Shown piece by piece: positions 9,767 to 18,408 of a stretch of 64,000 nucleotides of DNA. This stretch comes from Gemmobacter fulvus. Its GTDB lineage: Bacteria > Pseudomonadota > Alphaproteobacteria > Rhodobacterales > Rhodobacteraceae. The stretch spans positions 246,691 through 310,690 of the forward strand of contig NZ_CP076363.1 of the NCBI RefSeq assembly GCF_018798885.1, read 5' to 3'. Under the pieces are notes generated by a model. That model had not been told where the DNA came from. It worked only from the letters and a program-made list of their open reading frames with translations, and searched no databases. Position numbers and translations under genes: made by a program. The stretch's first letter is position 1. The number at the start of each line of letters is the position of its first letter.

Positions 9767-9886
9767 GATATTCCGATTGTGAATGAGGTGTTGAGCAAAA
9801 GTCGCTTCTCTTGCGGCGATGTTCAAGCCAGAACTGCGCAAACCGCCCTGCCCCACCCCCACCCTGCCCCACCAAGGACACGTCCC

Positions 9887-11170
9887 ATGCTCAACGATCC
9901 CCGCTCTCATGGCCTGTGGGAACTGACCGCCCCCGATGCCCCGGCCACGCGGCCGTTGCAGGGCGATGTTCAGGCCGATGTCGTGGTGATTGGCGCGGGC
10001 TATACCGGCCTTTCCACCGCGCTGCATCTGGCAGAGCGCGGCCTGTCGGTTGTGCTGCTGGAAGCGGTGGCTCCGGGCTTTGGCGGCGCGGGGCGCAATG
10101 TCGGTCTGGTCAATGCCGGCATGTGGGTGATGCCTGAAGCCCTGTGCGCCACCCTGGGCGAGGCCTTGGGCAACCGGTTGATCGACACGCTGGGCGATGG
10201 GCCGCGTCAGGTGTTCGAGGTGATCGACCGCCACGGCATCGCCTGCGAGGTGGAGCGGCAAGGCACCCTGCATCTGGCCTGGGGGCAAAAGGGGCTGGCC
10301 GATATCACCGAACGCGCCCGGCAGTGGCAAAAGCGTGGCGCGCCAGTGCATCTGCTGGATGCAGCGGAAACCGCCCGCAAGGTGGGCAGCAACGCCTATA
10401 GCGGCGCGCTGCTCGATCTGCGCGCGGGCACGATTCAGCCGCTGGCCTATGCGCGCGGGCTGGCCCATGCGGCGCTGCGTCAGGGGGTGCAACTGTTCAC
10501 CGAAAGCCCGGTGACGACGCTGCGCCGCGATGGCAGCCACTGGCAGGCCATCACACGCGCCGGGTCGGTGCGGGCCAACTGGGTGGTGATGGGCACAGAT
10601 GCCTATACCACGCATCTGTTTCCGGCGATCCGGCAGCAACAGGTGTTCCTGCCCTATTTCAACCTTGCCACCGAACCGCTGTCCCCGGCGCTGCAGGCCC
10701 GGATCCTGCCCGAACGGCAAGGCTGCTGGGACACGCGCGAGATCCTGTCCTCTTACCGTTTTGATCAGCGCGGGCGGCTGGTGTTCGGCTCGGTCGGCGC
10801 GCTGCGGCGCGGTGGGGCGGCGGTGCATCGCAACTGGGCCAAGCGCGAGATGCGCAAGCTCTGGCGCGATCTGGGGCCGATCCGGTTTGAAGCCGAATGG
10901 TATGGCCAGATCGGCATGACGGCGGACAATCTGCCCCGCTTTCATCAGCTGGATCAGAACATTGTCACCATCTGCGGTTATAACGGGCGCGGCATTGCGC
11001 CGGGCACGGTGTTCGGCCGCCTGCTGGCCGCCCATGTCGCGGGCGAGATGCGCGCGGAAGACATGCCCTTGCCGGTTTCGGCCCCGAAGCCGATCAGCGC
11101 CCTGCCCCTGCGCGAGGCCTATTATGAATTCGGCGCGCAGATTGCGCATCTGGCCGGTGCGCGGTTCTGA
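9887..11170 (+). CDS. FAD-dependent oxidoreductase (DadA / gamma-glutamylputrescine oxidase-like)
   Basis: Flavin amine oxidase of the DAO family, 427 residues, acting on an amino acid or polyamine derivative with release of imine or ammonia. The FAD motif VVVIGAGYTGLSTALHLAERG lies at about 30-50 (key glycines GAGYTG), and the C-terminal GYNGRGIAPGTVFGR resembles the flavin-contact segment of PuuB/YgaF-type enzymes. The start at 9887 has AAGGA 9 bases upstream. It is divergent from a GcvA-type LysR regulator and near an aminotransferase, which fits amino-acid or amine catabolism. The substrate cannot be read from the sequence. Confidence 0.85.
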   Translation: MLNDPRSHGLWELTAPDAPATRPLQGDVQADVVVIGAGYTGLSTALHLAERGLSVVLLEAVAPGFGGAGRNVGLVNAGMWVMPEALCATLGEALGNRLIDTLGDGPRQVFEVIDRHGIACEVERQGTLHLAWGQKGLADITERARQWQKRGAPVHLLDAAETARKVGSNAYSGALLDLRAGTIQPLAYARGLAHAALRQGVQLFTESPVTTLRRDGSHWQAITRAGSVRANWVVMGTDAYTTHLFPAIRQQQVFLPYFNLATEPLSPALQARILPERQGCWDTREILSSYRFDQRGRLVFGSVGALRRGGAAVHRNWAKREMRKLWRDLGPIRFEAEWYGQIGMTADNLPRFHQLDQNIVTICGYNGRGIAPGTVFGRLLAAHVAGEMRAEDMPLPVSAPKPISALPLREAYYEFGAQIAHLAGARF

Positions 11171-11182
11171 CCCCGCGCCACC

Positions 11183-12064
11183 TCAGCTCAGCTGCAACCC
11201 GCCCATGAAATCGAGGAAGGCGCGCAGGGCGGCGGTCATGTTCTTGCGCGTCGGGTAGACCAGATTGACCGGCACATCCGGCAGGCTGTAGTCGGCCAGC
11301 ACCGGCACGAGCTGCCCGCTGCGTAGCTCTTCCTCGATCAGGAATTCCGGCATGAAGGCCAGGCCCTTGCCCGCCACGGCGGTGGCCCGGATGATGTCAC
11401 CGTTATTGGCGGAAAAGCTGGGATGGATCTTCTGATAGGTGATCTCGTTGCCGATCTGGAACGGCCAGGTGCCACTGCCGCGCATATTGGTATAGTGCAG
11501 GCAGCGATGCGCGGCCAGTTCAGCGGGTTTCAACGGCACGCCATGCTGCGCCAGATACGCCGGTGCGGCAACGATATGGATGCGCGCGCCATGCAGCCGC
11601 CGCACCACCAGACTGGAATCGTCGAGATCGCCGATGCGGATGGCCGCGTCGAAACCATCCCCGATCAGATCAGAGCATTTGTCATCCAGCACCGCCTCCA
11701 GCTGCACATCGGGATAGTCTTCCATGAACTGCACGATATGCGGTTGCAGCACCTTCATCGTATAGGCGATGGGCGAGCCGATCTTCAGCGGGCCTGCAAT
11801 ATGGCTTGAGGTGCTGCGCACCGCCTCGTTGGCCTGCTCCAACTTGTCCAACACATCCTTGACCTTGGTGTAATATTCCACGCCAAGCGCCGTGGGCCGC
11901 ACCGAGCGGGTGGAGCGGGTCAGAAGCCGCGCCCCAAGGCTGGTTTCCAGATCCGCTATGTATTTGCTGGACATGCTTTTCGAGATGCCCATGCGGCGCG
12001 CGGCAGCGGCAAAACTGCCTTCGTCGACGATGTGAAGATAGGTCTGAAGGATGGTCGTATCCAC
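11183..12064 (-). CDS. LysR-family transcriptional regulator
   Basis: LysR-type regulator of 293 residues if begun at the GTG at 12064. That start is preferred because GGAG lies 7 bases upstream and gives the standard N-terminus (TTILQTYLHIVDEGSFAAAARR). The ATG at 12109 and the TTG at 12124 add about 15-20 residues outside the family pattern. HTH at about 17-37 (AAAARRMGISKSMSSKYIADLE), effector domain after about 90. It lies 146 bp downstream of the esterase gene on the same strand, so it may be the last gene of the dioxygenase-esterase operon and regulate it. It converges on the FAD oxidoreductase. Confidence 0.85.
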   Translation of the reverse strand: MDTTILQTYLHIVDEGSFAAAARRMGISKSMSSKYIADLETSLGARLLTRSTRSVRPTALGVEYYTKVKDVLDKLEQANEAVRSTSSHIAGPLKIGSPIAYTMKVLQPHIVQFMEDYPDVQLEAVLDDKCSDLIGDGFDAAIRIGDLDDSSLVVRRLHGARIHIVAAPAYLAQHGVPLKPAELAAHRCLHYTNMRGSGTWPFQIGNEITYQKIHPSFSANNGDIIRATAVAGKGLAFMPEFLIEEELRSGQLVPVLADYSLPDVPVNLVYPTRKNMTAALRAFLDFMGGLQLS

Positions 12065-12210
12065 GGGGTGGCTCCGGGTCTTGGGCGCAGCACGGACTGG
12101 CTGGTCCATGGGGATACACCCCAAGGCCAGCGATTTGCCAGTAACATTCTGGTATGTCAGGCTTCCCCAGCAGCACAGGGGATCTGGCCGGACCGATCAA
12201 AAGCGGCGCA

Positions 12211-12822
12211 TCAGCCCTTGGCCTGAAGGAATTGCGCAATCCGGCTCAGTTCCTCGGGGCGCACCTCATGCCCACCGTCATGCAGCGCCAGATCGGTCTG
12301 GCTGCCCTGTGCGGTGAAATAATCGGCCAGCGCCTTAGTCAGCGGCAAGGGGCAGATCGGGTCGCGCTTGCCCGCCGTGATCAATACGGCGGTCTTTGCA
12401 AGCCCCGCAGCAGGCTCCGGCGTCCAGGGGATCAGCGGGTGCATCAGCACCACCCGGTCAAACAGACCGGCGGCCCCAAACAGCACCGAGGCCAGAATAT
12501 TCGCGCCATTGGAATAGCCAAGGCCATAAACCGGCGCTGTGGGATGCGCCGCAGAATGCGCGCGGATGAAGGCGGTCATCTGCACGCTGCGCCGGGCCAG
12601 ATCCGCCATATCATAGACGCCCTCCCCCGTGCGGCGGAAAAAGCGGTTGGCCCCATGTTCCGAGACATCGCCCCGCGGCGCAATGATGCCCGCCTGCGGC
12701 AGCATCTGGTCGATCAGGCCGAAAAACTGATGCTCGTCTCCGCCGGTGCCGTGAAAGGCAAACACCAGAGGCGCATCGCCCACCGGGGCTTTTGCCAGAT
12801 GCAGATAGCTGGACAGTGCCAT
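12211..12822 (-). CDS. Alpha/beta hydrolase, carboxylesterase/phospholipase family (MhqD-like)
   Basis: 203-residue serine hydrolase. It has FAFHGTGGDEHQFF (oxyanion loop), the nucleophile elbow GLGYSNGANI (Ser in GYSNG), ITAGKRDPICPL (acid) and HDGGHEV (His), the full triad of the small carboxylesterase family. AGGAG is 6 bases before the ATG at 12822. It lies 52 bp downstream of a ring-cleaving dioxygenase. In Bacillus, MhqD (this family) and MhqO (that dioxygenase family) are partners in hydroquinone/quinone detoxification, which is the best guess for this pair; the substrate is inferred. Confidence 0.85.
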   Translation of the reverse strand: MALSSYLHLAKAPVGDAPLVFAFHGTGGDEHQFFGLIDQMLPQAGIIAPRGDVSEHGANRFFRRTGEGVYDMADLARRSVQMTAFIRAHSAAHPTAPVYGLGYSNGANILASVLFGAAGLFDRVVLMHPLIPWTPEPAAGLAKTAVLITAGKRDPICPLPLTKALADYFTAQGSQTDLALHDGGHEVRPEELSRIAQFLQAKG

Positions 12823-12874
12823 GTCAGGCTCCTTTTCTGTGGAAGGCGGCACCCGCCTGCGCGGGTGCCAAAGC

Positions 12875-13807
12875 TCAATCGACAATCGGCGTCAGCACAC
12901 GTTCAATCTGCCCGCGCAGATGTTCGTGCTGTTTGGGCAGCTTCAACGCCTCGCCCAGATGCGCCGTGTCTTCATCGCGATCAAAGCCCGGCTCGTTGGT
13001 GGCAACCTCGAACAGAACCCCACCCGATGTGCGGAAGTAGATCGCATGGAAATAGTCGCGGTCGATGACCGGGGTCACGTTATAGCCGGTGTCCATCAGC
13101 GCCTTGCGCACCTCCAGCTGGGCCGCACGATTTTCTACCGCAAAGGCCACATGATGCACCGAACCTGCGCCTTGCCGGGCAGGCGCAGCACCGGGCAGCA
13201 CCTCAAGGTCGATCACATCGGCCCCATTGCCGCCCTTGACCGCAAAGCGCGTTACATCGCCCTGCCGGTCCTGCGCCTCATAGCCCATGAAACCCAGCAA
13301 CTCCGCCATGGCCCCGCCATCGCGCAACCGCATGCTCACGCCGTGAAAGCCATGCACGCCCTCGGCCTGCGGCACCGGGCCACCATCAAAGGCGGGGCGG
13401 CTGTCGCCCTCCACCTCGGACAACACAAAGCCCTCGCCATCCGGCCCATGGAAGCGCAAACGTTTCTGGCCAAAAGCTTCATGCGCCGACAGCCCGCTGA
13501 CGCCATGATTGCCCAGCCGGTCTGCCCAATAGGGCAAGCTGCCTTTGGGCACCGAAAACACGGTCTCCGCCACCTCGCCCGCCCCACGGCGGCCTTTCAC
13601 GATGTGCGGAAACGGGAAATAGGTCATCACAGAGCCGGGCGCGCCGGTCTCGTCGCCGTAATAGAGGTGATACACATCCGGCGCATCGAAGTTCACCGTT
13701 TTCTTCACCCGGCGCAGGCCGAGGGTTTTGGTGAAGAAGCTGTTGTTCTCCTGCGCATCCGCCGCCATCGACGTCACATGGTGCAGGCCTTTGATCTGGC
13801 TGAGCAT
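12875..13807 (-). CDS. Ring-cleaving dioxygenase, VOC superfamily (MhqO/LinE-like)
   Basis: 310-residue extradiol-type dioxygenase built from two vicinal-oxygen-chelate halves. Metal ligand candidates are the His of IKGLHHVTSMA (about 8-9), the His of GSVHHVAFAVEN (about 220) and the Glu of SGGVLFEVATNEPGF (about 270), the 2-His-1-Glu pattern. The N-terminal half begins directly with the family motif LHHVT. AAGGA precedes the ATG at 13807. It is the first gene of a dioxygenase-esterase(-LysR) cluster; the likely role is opening of hydroquinone or catechol rings as detoxification. Chlorohydroquinone or other quinols are equally possible substrates. Confidence 0.87.
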   Translation of the reverse strand: MLSQIKGLHHVTSMAADAQENNSFFTKTLGLRRVKKTVNFDAPDVYHLYYGDETGAPGSVMTYFPFPHIVKGRRGAGEVAETVFSVPKGSLPYWADRLGNHGVSGLSAHEAFGQKRLRFHGPDGEGFVLSEVEGDSRPAFDGGPVPQAEGVHGFHGVSMRLRDGGAMAELLGFMGYEAQDRQGDVTRFAVKGGNGADVIDLEVLPGAAPARQGAGSVHHVAFAVENRAAQLEVRKALMDTGYNVTPVIDRDYFHAIYFRTSGGVLFEVATNEPGFDRDEDTAHLGEALKLPKQHEHLRGQIERVLTPIVD

Positions 13808-13955
13808 GGGGTGTTCCTTGCAATGGGGCGCTTTGCCCCGGTCCGTTTCGCTTGCAAGGAAGATGGGCTGCCTGAGCCCGAAACAGAATAATCATAATGT
13901 GGCATTGTTTATTTCACACAGTACAATAATCGAGCGGTGCCGCAGAAATCATAAA

Positions 13956-13978
13956 GGCGCCCGCGTGATGCGGGCGCC
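13956..13978 (-). terminator. Intrinsic terminator
   Basis: Perfect 9-bp stem GGCGCCCGC / GCGGGCGCC with a 5-base loop. Read on the minus strand it is followed by TTTATGATTT. It lies 26 bp past the stop of the small periplasmic protein gene. Confidence 0.7.
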
Positions 13979-14004
13979 TGTGGGGCCTTGCGGCCAGAAC
14001 GCGA

Positions 14005-14268
14005 TCAGCGGTTGCCGCGTGCGTCATCAACGATGCCCGAGGACGGGAATTTGGACACGGTCACGACATCATCGGCAGCTTTGCCCATGCGCGACAGCTC
14101 TTTGGTCGAATTCACGGCAGAGGCTTTGACCTCGACTGGGGTGCCTTGGGTGTTTGCAGCGGTCACACCGGCAAAATCGGGACGCTCGCGGCCGCTTTCA
14201 AAGCTGGCAGCATTGGCAACACCGGCCACAAGCACAAGGGCGGTAACGGCAGTGGTAAAAAGTTTCAT
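14005..14268 (-). CDS. Small exported protein of unknown function
   Basis: 87 residues with a clear Sec signal peptide (MKLFTTAVTALVLVAGVANA, cleavage after ANA about residue 20). The mature part is a 67-residue polar peptide without cysteines (SFESGRERPDFAGV, then VTVSKFPSSGIVDDARGNR). I do not recognise the family; short periplasmic proteins of this type occur in Rhodobacterales. It stands alone with its own terminator. The promoter region (14269-14467) holds no element that I can name. Confidence 0.65.
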   Translation of the reverse strand: MKLFTTAVTALVLVAGVANAASFESGRERPDFAGVTAANTQGTPVEVKASAVNSTKELSRMGKAADDVVTVSKFPSSGIVDDARGNR

Positions 14269-14467
14269 GGTCGTCTCCTGTCTAGGGTTCAGACGCTCGC
14301 TGCGTCTTGTGACATGGAGATAGTCGGCTGGGTTGGCCGTGATTAGACCGTCTTTGTCGCATTCTCAGTTCGATGAGGGCGCATATTGTCGGTTTCGTGA
14401 TCGTCCCGTGAATATCGCATAGAGATATGACACAGGTATGACAGCGGCGCAGATAATGCCTGTCACC

Positions 14468-15511
14468 TCACCCCAACAGATCGGTTGCCGGATTGTCCGA
14501 AATCTCGACATCCGCATAATAGCGTTGCGCCTGTATGGCCGAACGGTGCAGCGACAGCTGCATCGCTGCCGCCAGCGGTGCCCCGTCCAGCGCGGCCTGC
14601 GTCAGAAAGCCCGCGCGCAGCCCATGCGCGGTGGCGTAATCGGCGGGCAGACCCGCGAGTTGCAGCCGGTGTCGCAGGATCACCCGCATCGCATCGGGGG
14701 CCAGCCTGCGCGGCAAGACCCGCCCTGCCCGGCTGATTGGCCGGAACAGCGGCCCTTCCTCAATTTGTGTCGCCTGAATCCAGCCGATCAAGGCGCGTGC
14801 TGCGCGACCCTTGAGGGGCAGACGTGGGGCGGCGCTGCGGTCAGTTGTCTTGGTGTCCAGCAAGCGCAACCAGATCACACCTTTCGCATCAAATTCGCCC
14901 AGCTCGATGTCTTCACGATACAGCGCCACCACTTCGCTCCGCCGCCGCCCGCCCGATGCAAAGGCAAGGCTGAGCATCGCCCGATCCCGCAGCCCGCGCA
15001 GGCTGTCGTCACAGCTTGCCAGCACCTGCTCCAGTACGGCACGGGTGATCGGGCGCGGCGACTTTGGCACTCGCGGACGCGCCACGGCCCGGCGCGCCTT
15101 GATCCGCGCCTGCGCCACCAGCGGAGCCTCGAACGGCGAGGCGAGGTTTTTCATCCGGTGAAAGGCGCGCCAGCTGGCGATACGCCGGTCCAGCGTGGCG
15201 GCTGCCGGGCAATCAAGGCTGCGGCGCAAACCTGCGGCCATCAGCGCCTCGGCGGTCTGCCGCGCCGGGTTGGCCGCACCGCCCGCCAGATCAACCGAAT
15301 GATCGAGGATGAAGCGCAGCGCCACCCGCTCGCTTTCCGGCCACACCAGCGGCGCATCAAAGGCGGCTGCCTTCCAAGCGGTAATATAGGCCAGATCCCG
15401 CTCCCACGCGCGGAGCGTATTGGCAGGGGTGCCACGCCGATACAGTTCGGTCAGCGCAGCCTCGTCCTCGGCGGCCAATGTGGTGGGCAACAGTCCAGCC
15501 GGCCCCATCAT
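14468..15511 (-). CDS. Tyrosine recombinase/integrase
   Basis: 347-residue site-specific recombinase from the ATG at 15511 (AGGGGG 6 bases upstream). It has an N-terminal SAM-like core-binding part (RAWERDLAYITAWK, about 34-47) and the C-terminal catalytic domain: Arg in SGGRRRSEVVAL (about 191), HGLRAGF (His 296, Arg 299), LHRSAIQAQRYY (His 322, Tyr 331). All expected catalytic residues are present. It lies 66 bp downstream of parB on the same strand, so it may serve multimer resolution of the replicon rather than phage integration; I see no phage genes or att duplication near it. Confidence 0.88.
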   Translation of the reverse strand: MMGPAGLLPTTLAAEDEAALTELYRRGTPANTLRAWERDLAYITAWKAAAFDAPLVWPESERVALRFILDHSVDLAGGAANPARQTAEALMAAGLRRSLDCPAAATLDRRIASWRAFHRMKNLASPFEAPLVAQARIKARRAVARPRVPKSPRPITRAVLEQVLASCDDSLRGLRDRAMLSLAFASGGRRRSEVVALYREDIELGEFDAKGVIWLRLLDTKTTDRSAAPRLPLKGRAARALIGWIQATQIEEGPLFRPISRAGRVLPRRLAPDAMRVILRHRLQLAGLPADYATAHGLRAGFLTQAALDGAPLAAAMQLSLHRSAIQAQRYYADVEISDNPATDLLG

Positions 15512-15561
15512 GGCATCCCCCTGCCCAAGGGACATCCAATTGATCTGCCTATGGTTTTCAG

Positions 15562-15579
15562 AATTGCCAATTGGCAATT
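15562..15579. repeat. 18-bp palindrome at end of parB (parS-like)
   Basis: AATTGCCAATTGGCAATT is a perfect 18-bp palindrome. It overlaps the parB stop codon (15578-15580) and is identical to the copy at 19439-19456 at the end of rep. I saw no third full copy in the window. A centromere (parS) role for the neighbouring ParB is the most likely reading; this is inference. Confidence 0.7.
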
Positions 15580-16576
15580 ACCGCTTCTGATACTGCGCGG
15601 CAAGAAACGCATCCAAAGCCGCGCGCAGGGCCGCCTCTGGCATGGATTCCTTGAATTCCAGCAGAACCTTCCCAGCCCTGCGCCGCATCTCCAGCCCCGG
15701 CGCCTTGGGATCGGGGCGGAACATGGTGCTGCTGCGTGCCGGCCGCGGGCCCTCTGCCGCAGCCTTAAGCCGGGCAACCACCGTGGGCGCCAGCACCGGC
15801 GCAATCTTGCCCTGACGCGCCAGCGCCTGTTCCCCCGCCAGCTTTGCCGCCGCCGCAAGAACCGCACCCGCCGTAGCGTCATCACTCAGCAACGGGCGCA
15901 GGGTCCGGGCGTGCAATTCGCGCAGATCGCGGATCGACGCAAAGGCCGCCACAATCGCGGGCGGCAGTTCGGCCAGTTTGAGGTAGCGCGACAACCACGC
16001 TTCCGAAACCTCCAGCCGCTCGGCCATCGCCTTTTGACTGCCGCCGTAATAGTGATCCAGCGCCCCGGCATAATCGCGCGCCCGCTCCAGATCCGAAATA
16101 TCCTCGCGGTCGCGGTTTTCCAGATCGGCCAGGCGGAAGGCCTCTTCATCCGTCAGATCACGCACTTCGATCAGATAGCGGAACTGCGGATAGTTATGCG
16201 CCTTGAGCCAGGTGACGGCGAAATGCCGCCGCGCGCCGCAGATCACCTCATATTCCGCGCCGTCCTGCCGCGCAGGTGCGCCCGCGGGCAGACGCCGCAC
16301 GACCGCCGGAAACTCCTGCCGCCCCTGCGCCCGCATCGACGAGATCAGGTCATCGCAGTTTTCCGGCGTCAGCTCGGCATAGGCGCGGTTGTGGCGCGCC
16401 CACATCACGCAGACCTCCGGTTCGACCCAGCGCAGCAGCTTCTCCTCCCGCTCGCCGCTTTCTGCCAAAGCGTTGGAGCGTTTCAGAAACCGCGCCCCGC
16501 CCCGGTCATCGCTGATCGGTTTGGCGTCGATGCCTTTCAGCACATCGTCAAAAATCGCGTCATGGCGTTTGCTCAC
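15578..16576 (-). CDS. parB: ParB-family partition protein
   Basis: 332-residue DNA-binding/CTPase-type partition protein. ParB box ICGARRH lies at about 112-118, followed by the DREDISDLERARDY helix region (about 156-169) and the HTH SQKAMAERLEVSEAWLSRYL (about 180-199). The start is the GTG at 16576, which overlaps the parA stop in a GTGA and has AAGGAGG 7 bases upstream. It forms an operon with parA. Its stop codon lies within an 18-bp palindrome, a natural candidate for its own binding site. ParB would load there and ParA would segregate the replicon. Confidence 0.92.
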   Translation of the reverse strand: MSKRHDAIFDDVLKGIDAKPISDDRGGARFLKRSNALAESGEREEKLLRWVEPEVCVMWARHNRAYAELTPENCDDLISSMRAQGRQEFPAVVRRLPAGAPARQDGAEYEVICGARRHFAVTWLKAHNYPQFRYLIEVRDLTDEEAFRLADLENRDREDISDLERARDYAGALDHYYGGSQKAMAERLEVSEAWLSRYLKLAELPPAIVAAFASIRDLRELHARTLRPLLSDDATAGAVLAAAAKLAGEQALARQGKIAPVLAPTVVARLKAAAEGPRPARSSTMFRPDPKAPGLEMRRRAGKVLLEFKESMPEAALRAALDAFLAAQYQKR

Positions 16577-17775
16577 AGCAGGCCCTCCTTGCGCAATGCC
16601 TTGTGATGGCTGGGCCAGCACTTGCGGATCAAAAGCTCCACCTCGCGGCCCACGGCATCCAGATAGGCCCGGCAGCGGCGATGGGTTTCGGTGCGGGTCG
16701 CGGCCCCGGTCAGTTCGTAAACCGTGGCCAGATTGGCGGTTGCATTGTCGATTTCCGCGCTGTCCTTCAGCACGGCCTGAAGCATGTCCTGCGGGAATAC
16801 CGCATCCATCATGCGTTTGATCGCGAGATGCGCCGATTTCTGATCGTTCATCTTGGAGGCCAGGATCTTGACGAAATGATAGCTGCGTTCGCCGCCATGC
16901 CGCGCCAGTTCTGCCGACGTGGTTTCCAGCATCTTGAGGAAATGGGCGGTAGAGCCGAAATCAATGTTGTTCGGGGGTGCCGGGATCAGCAGCGCATTGG
17001 CGGCCCGCAGCACCGACAGCGACAACATGCCCAAGGCTGGCGGCGGATCCAACAGGATGATGTCGAACTGATCCTCGATTGTCTGAATACCCTCGCGCAG
17101 GCGATCCAGAATGAACGCCGGTTCGCGCGCCATGCGCGCGGCAAACTCATATTCGGCATCATAGAGACCAAGGTTGGCCGGAATGATCGCGATGCCCGGC
17201 CAATAGGTGGCGCGCAGCGCGTAATGCAGGGTTTTCGGCCCACCATAGCGGAAGAATGGATAGAGCGTTTCTTCGTCTTCGTCGATGTCGACATCCGGGT
17301 TCAGGCCGAATGTCGCGGTGGTGCTGGCCTGGCTGTCACAGTCGATCACGCAGACGCGGTAGCCCTTCAGCGCGAAATACTGTGCCAGATGGCACACGGT
17401 GGTCGATTTGCCGACACCGCCCTTGAAGTTCTGCACCGCCAGAACCAGAGCCGGATCTTCTGGCGCGCGATGCGGCAAGGTGCCGAAGGTTTCGCGCATC
17501 CGGTTCACATCGGCCAAGGTATAACCAAGCCTGCGGCTGGTTTCGCCATCCTTCTCGGGTTCGGGCAAGCGGCCATCCGCCTCCGCATCCCGGATCGCCT
17601 TGTCGGTGCGGCCAGCCATTTCGGCGGCGGTGCGCACATTGAAGCGCAGATCCAGTTCCTTTTGTGTGCCGGGGGCAAAGACACGCTCGCGTAGCCGTTC
17701 AATAACGGTGGAAGCGCGGCGGCTGAGATTGGTAAGCTCGTCCAAAGAGACGAGTGGCAAAGCGGGGGTGTTCAT
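16573..17775 (-). CDS. parA: ParA/RepA-family partition ATPase
   Basis: 400-residue Walker-type ATPase for plasmid/chromid segregation. The N-terminal 100 residues are a DNA-binding extension (VRTAAEMAGRTDKAIRDAE, a MerR-like HTH) seen in large plasmid ParA proteins that also autoregulate. The deviant Walker A KGGVGKSTT lies at about 118-126, Walker A' CVIDCDSQAS at about 143-152 and Walker B DIILLDPPPALG at about 240. It is the first gene of parAB and divergent from the rep gene across the origin. Complete, no frameshift. Confidence 0.93.
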   Translation of the reverse strand: MNTPALPLVSLDELTNLSRRASTVIERLRERVFAPGTQKELDLRFNVRTAAEMAGRTDKAIRDAEADGRLPEPEKDGETSRRLGYTLADVNRMRETFGTLPHRAPEDPALVLAVQNFKGGVGKSTTVCHLAQYFALKGYRVCVIDCDSQASTTATFGLNPDVDIDEDEETLYPFFRYGGPKTLHYALRATYWPGIAIIPANLGLYDAEYEFAARMAREPAFILDRLREGIQTIEDQFDIILLDPPPALGMLSLSVLRAANALLIPAPPNNIDFGSTAHFLKMLETTSAELARHGGERSYHFVKILASKMNDQKSAHLAIKRMMDAVFPQDMLQAVLKDSAEIDNATANLATVYELTGAATRTETHRRCRAYLDAVGREVELLIRKCWPSHHKALRKEGLL

Positions 17776-18408
17776 CTGAAGCTCCGGCGGAGATCGCTGC
17801 GGGAATCATGGCGCATGATGGTGATAAGGTAAAGTTCGGAATTCGTGGGGTATGGCCTGGAAAACGGGAAGTATGGCCCCTGATGCTGCCTGAGTGGTTT
17901 TTGGGGGCATCTTGCGGGATTGTGCAACATGCGGCTGCCGTGACGAGCCATTGCCACCCAATTTGTAAGCGAGTTCCGAAGGCGTGACAGTGGGAGGTCG
18001 CACAAATCCACAAAACTCAAATCAGAAAAACCGATCTTGGGTTCAGATTCTTATCTGTTCACAGTTCATCAGCGCTAGAGCCGTGTTTTTAATAGAAGAA
18101 CAGCTCCTTTCCCTTACAGAGCGGGATGGCTTTGCTTACGAAGCGGGTGCAAAGCCTTACGTTGCGGGGCGGCGAAGCTTACGATTCGGGATGCGGGCGA
18201 AAGCTTACTTCTTGGGAAGGGTCGCCAAATCGCGAATCGGCGGAAAAATTTCCCTTTAACCTCAACGCCTTGCGAATCGCATATTGCCTCCCCACCGATT
18301 CTATCCTTACGTTTTGGGCGCAACACCCGGGATCCGCGCCAGATCGCTTGATCGCTTACGTCCCTTGCGATACAAATGTAAGGCACCCAGGGTAGGACTT
18401 TCGCGCAG
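17776..18408. other. Putative replication origin region (no gene)
   Basis: 633 bp without a convincing gene between divergent parA and rep. It contains an iteron-like array at about 18113-18208, further CTTAC motifs at 18306 and 18355, inverted GTAAG copies at about 17966 and 18378, and A+T-richer stretches around 18004-18110 (GTGTTTTTAATAGAAG). AAATCCACA near 18004 resembles a DnaA box (7 of 9). The arrangement is that of an iteron-controlled origin served by the Rep_3 initiator; the promoters of parA and rep must also lie here. Confidence 0.6.
18113..18208 (+). repeat. Iteron array, about 22-bp period
   Basis: CTTAC motifs begin at 18113, 18135, 18156, 18178 and 18204, i.e. spaced 22, 21, 22 and 26 bp, so most lie on one face of the helix. 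Each is followed by a G-rich core (GCGGG or CGGG) and most by a GCAAAG/GCGAAG tail, giving a degenerate unit CTTACGnnGCGGGnGCnAAG. Such direct repeats next to a Rep_3 gene are the usual initiator binding sites. Confidence 0.65.

Noticed and set aside
8666..9886. Long plus-strand frame upstream of the FAD oxidoreductase start
   Set aside because: It runs antisense through the LysR gene; the real start at 9887 has a ribosome binding site and the family FAD motif follows directly.
12065..12124. Extended N-terminus of the LysR gene from ATG 12109 or TTG 12124
   Set aside because: No ribosome binding site at proper spacing and residues outside the LysR N-terminal pattern; GTG 12064 has GGAG and fits the family.
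14438..16606. 722-codon plus-strand frame opposite the recombinase and parB
   Set aside because: Antisense shadow of two genes with intact catalytic and HTH motifs; Arg/Gln-rich composition.
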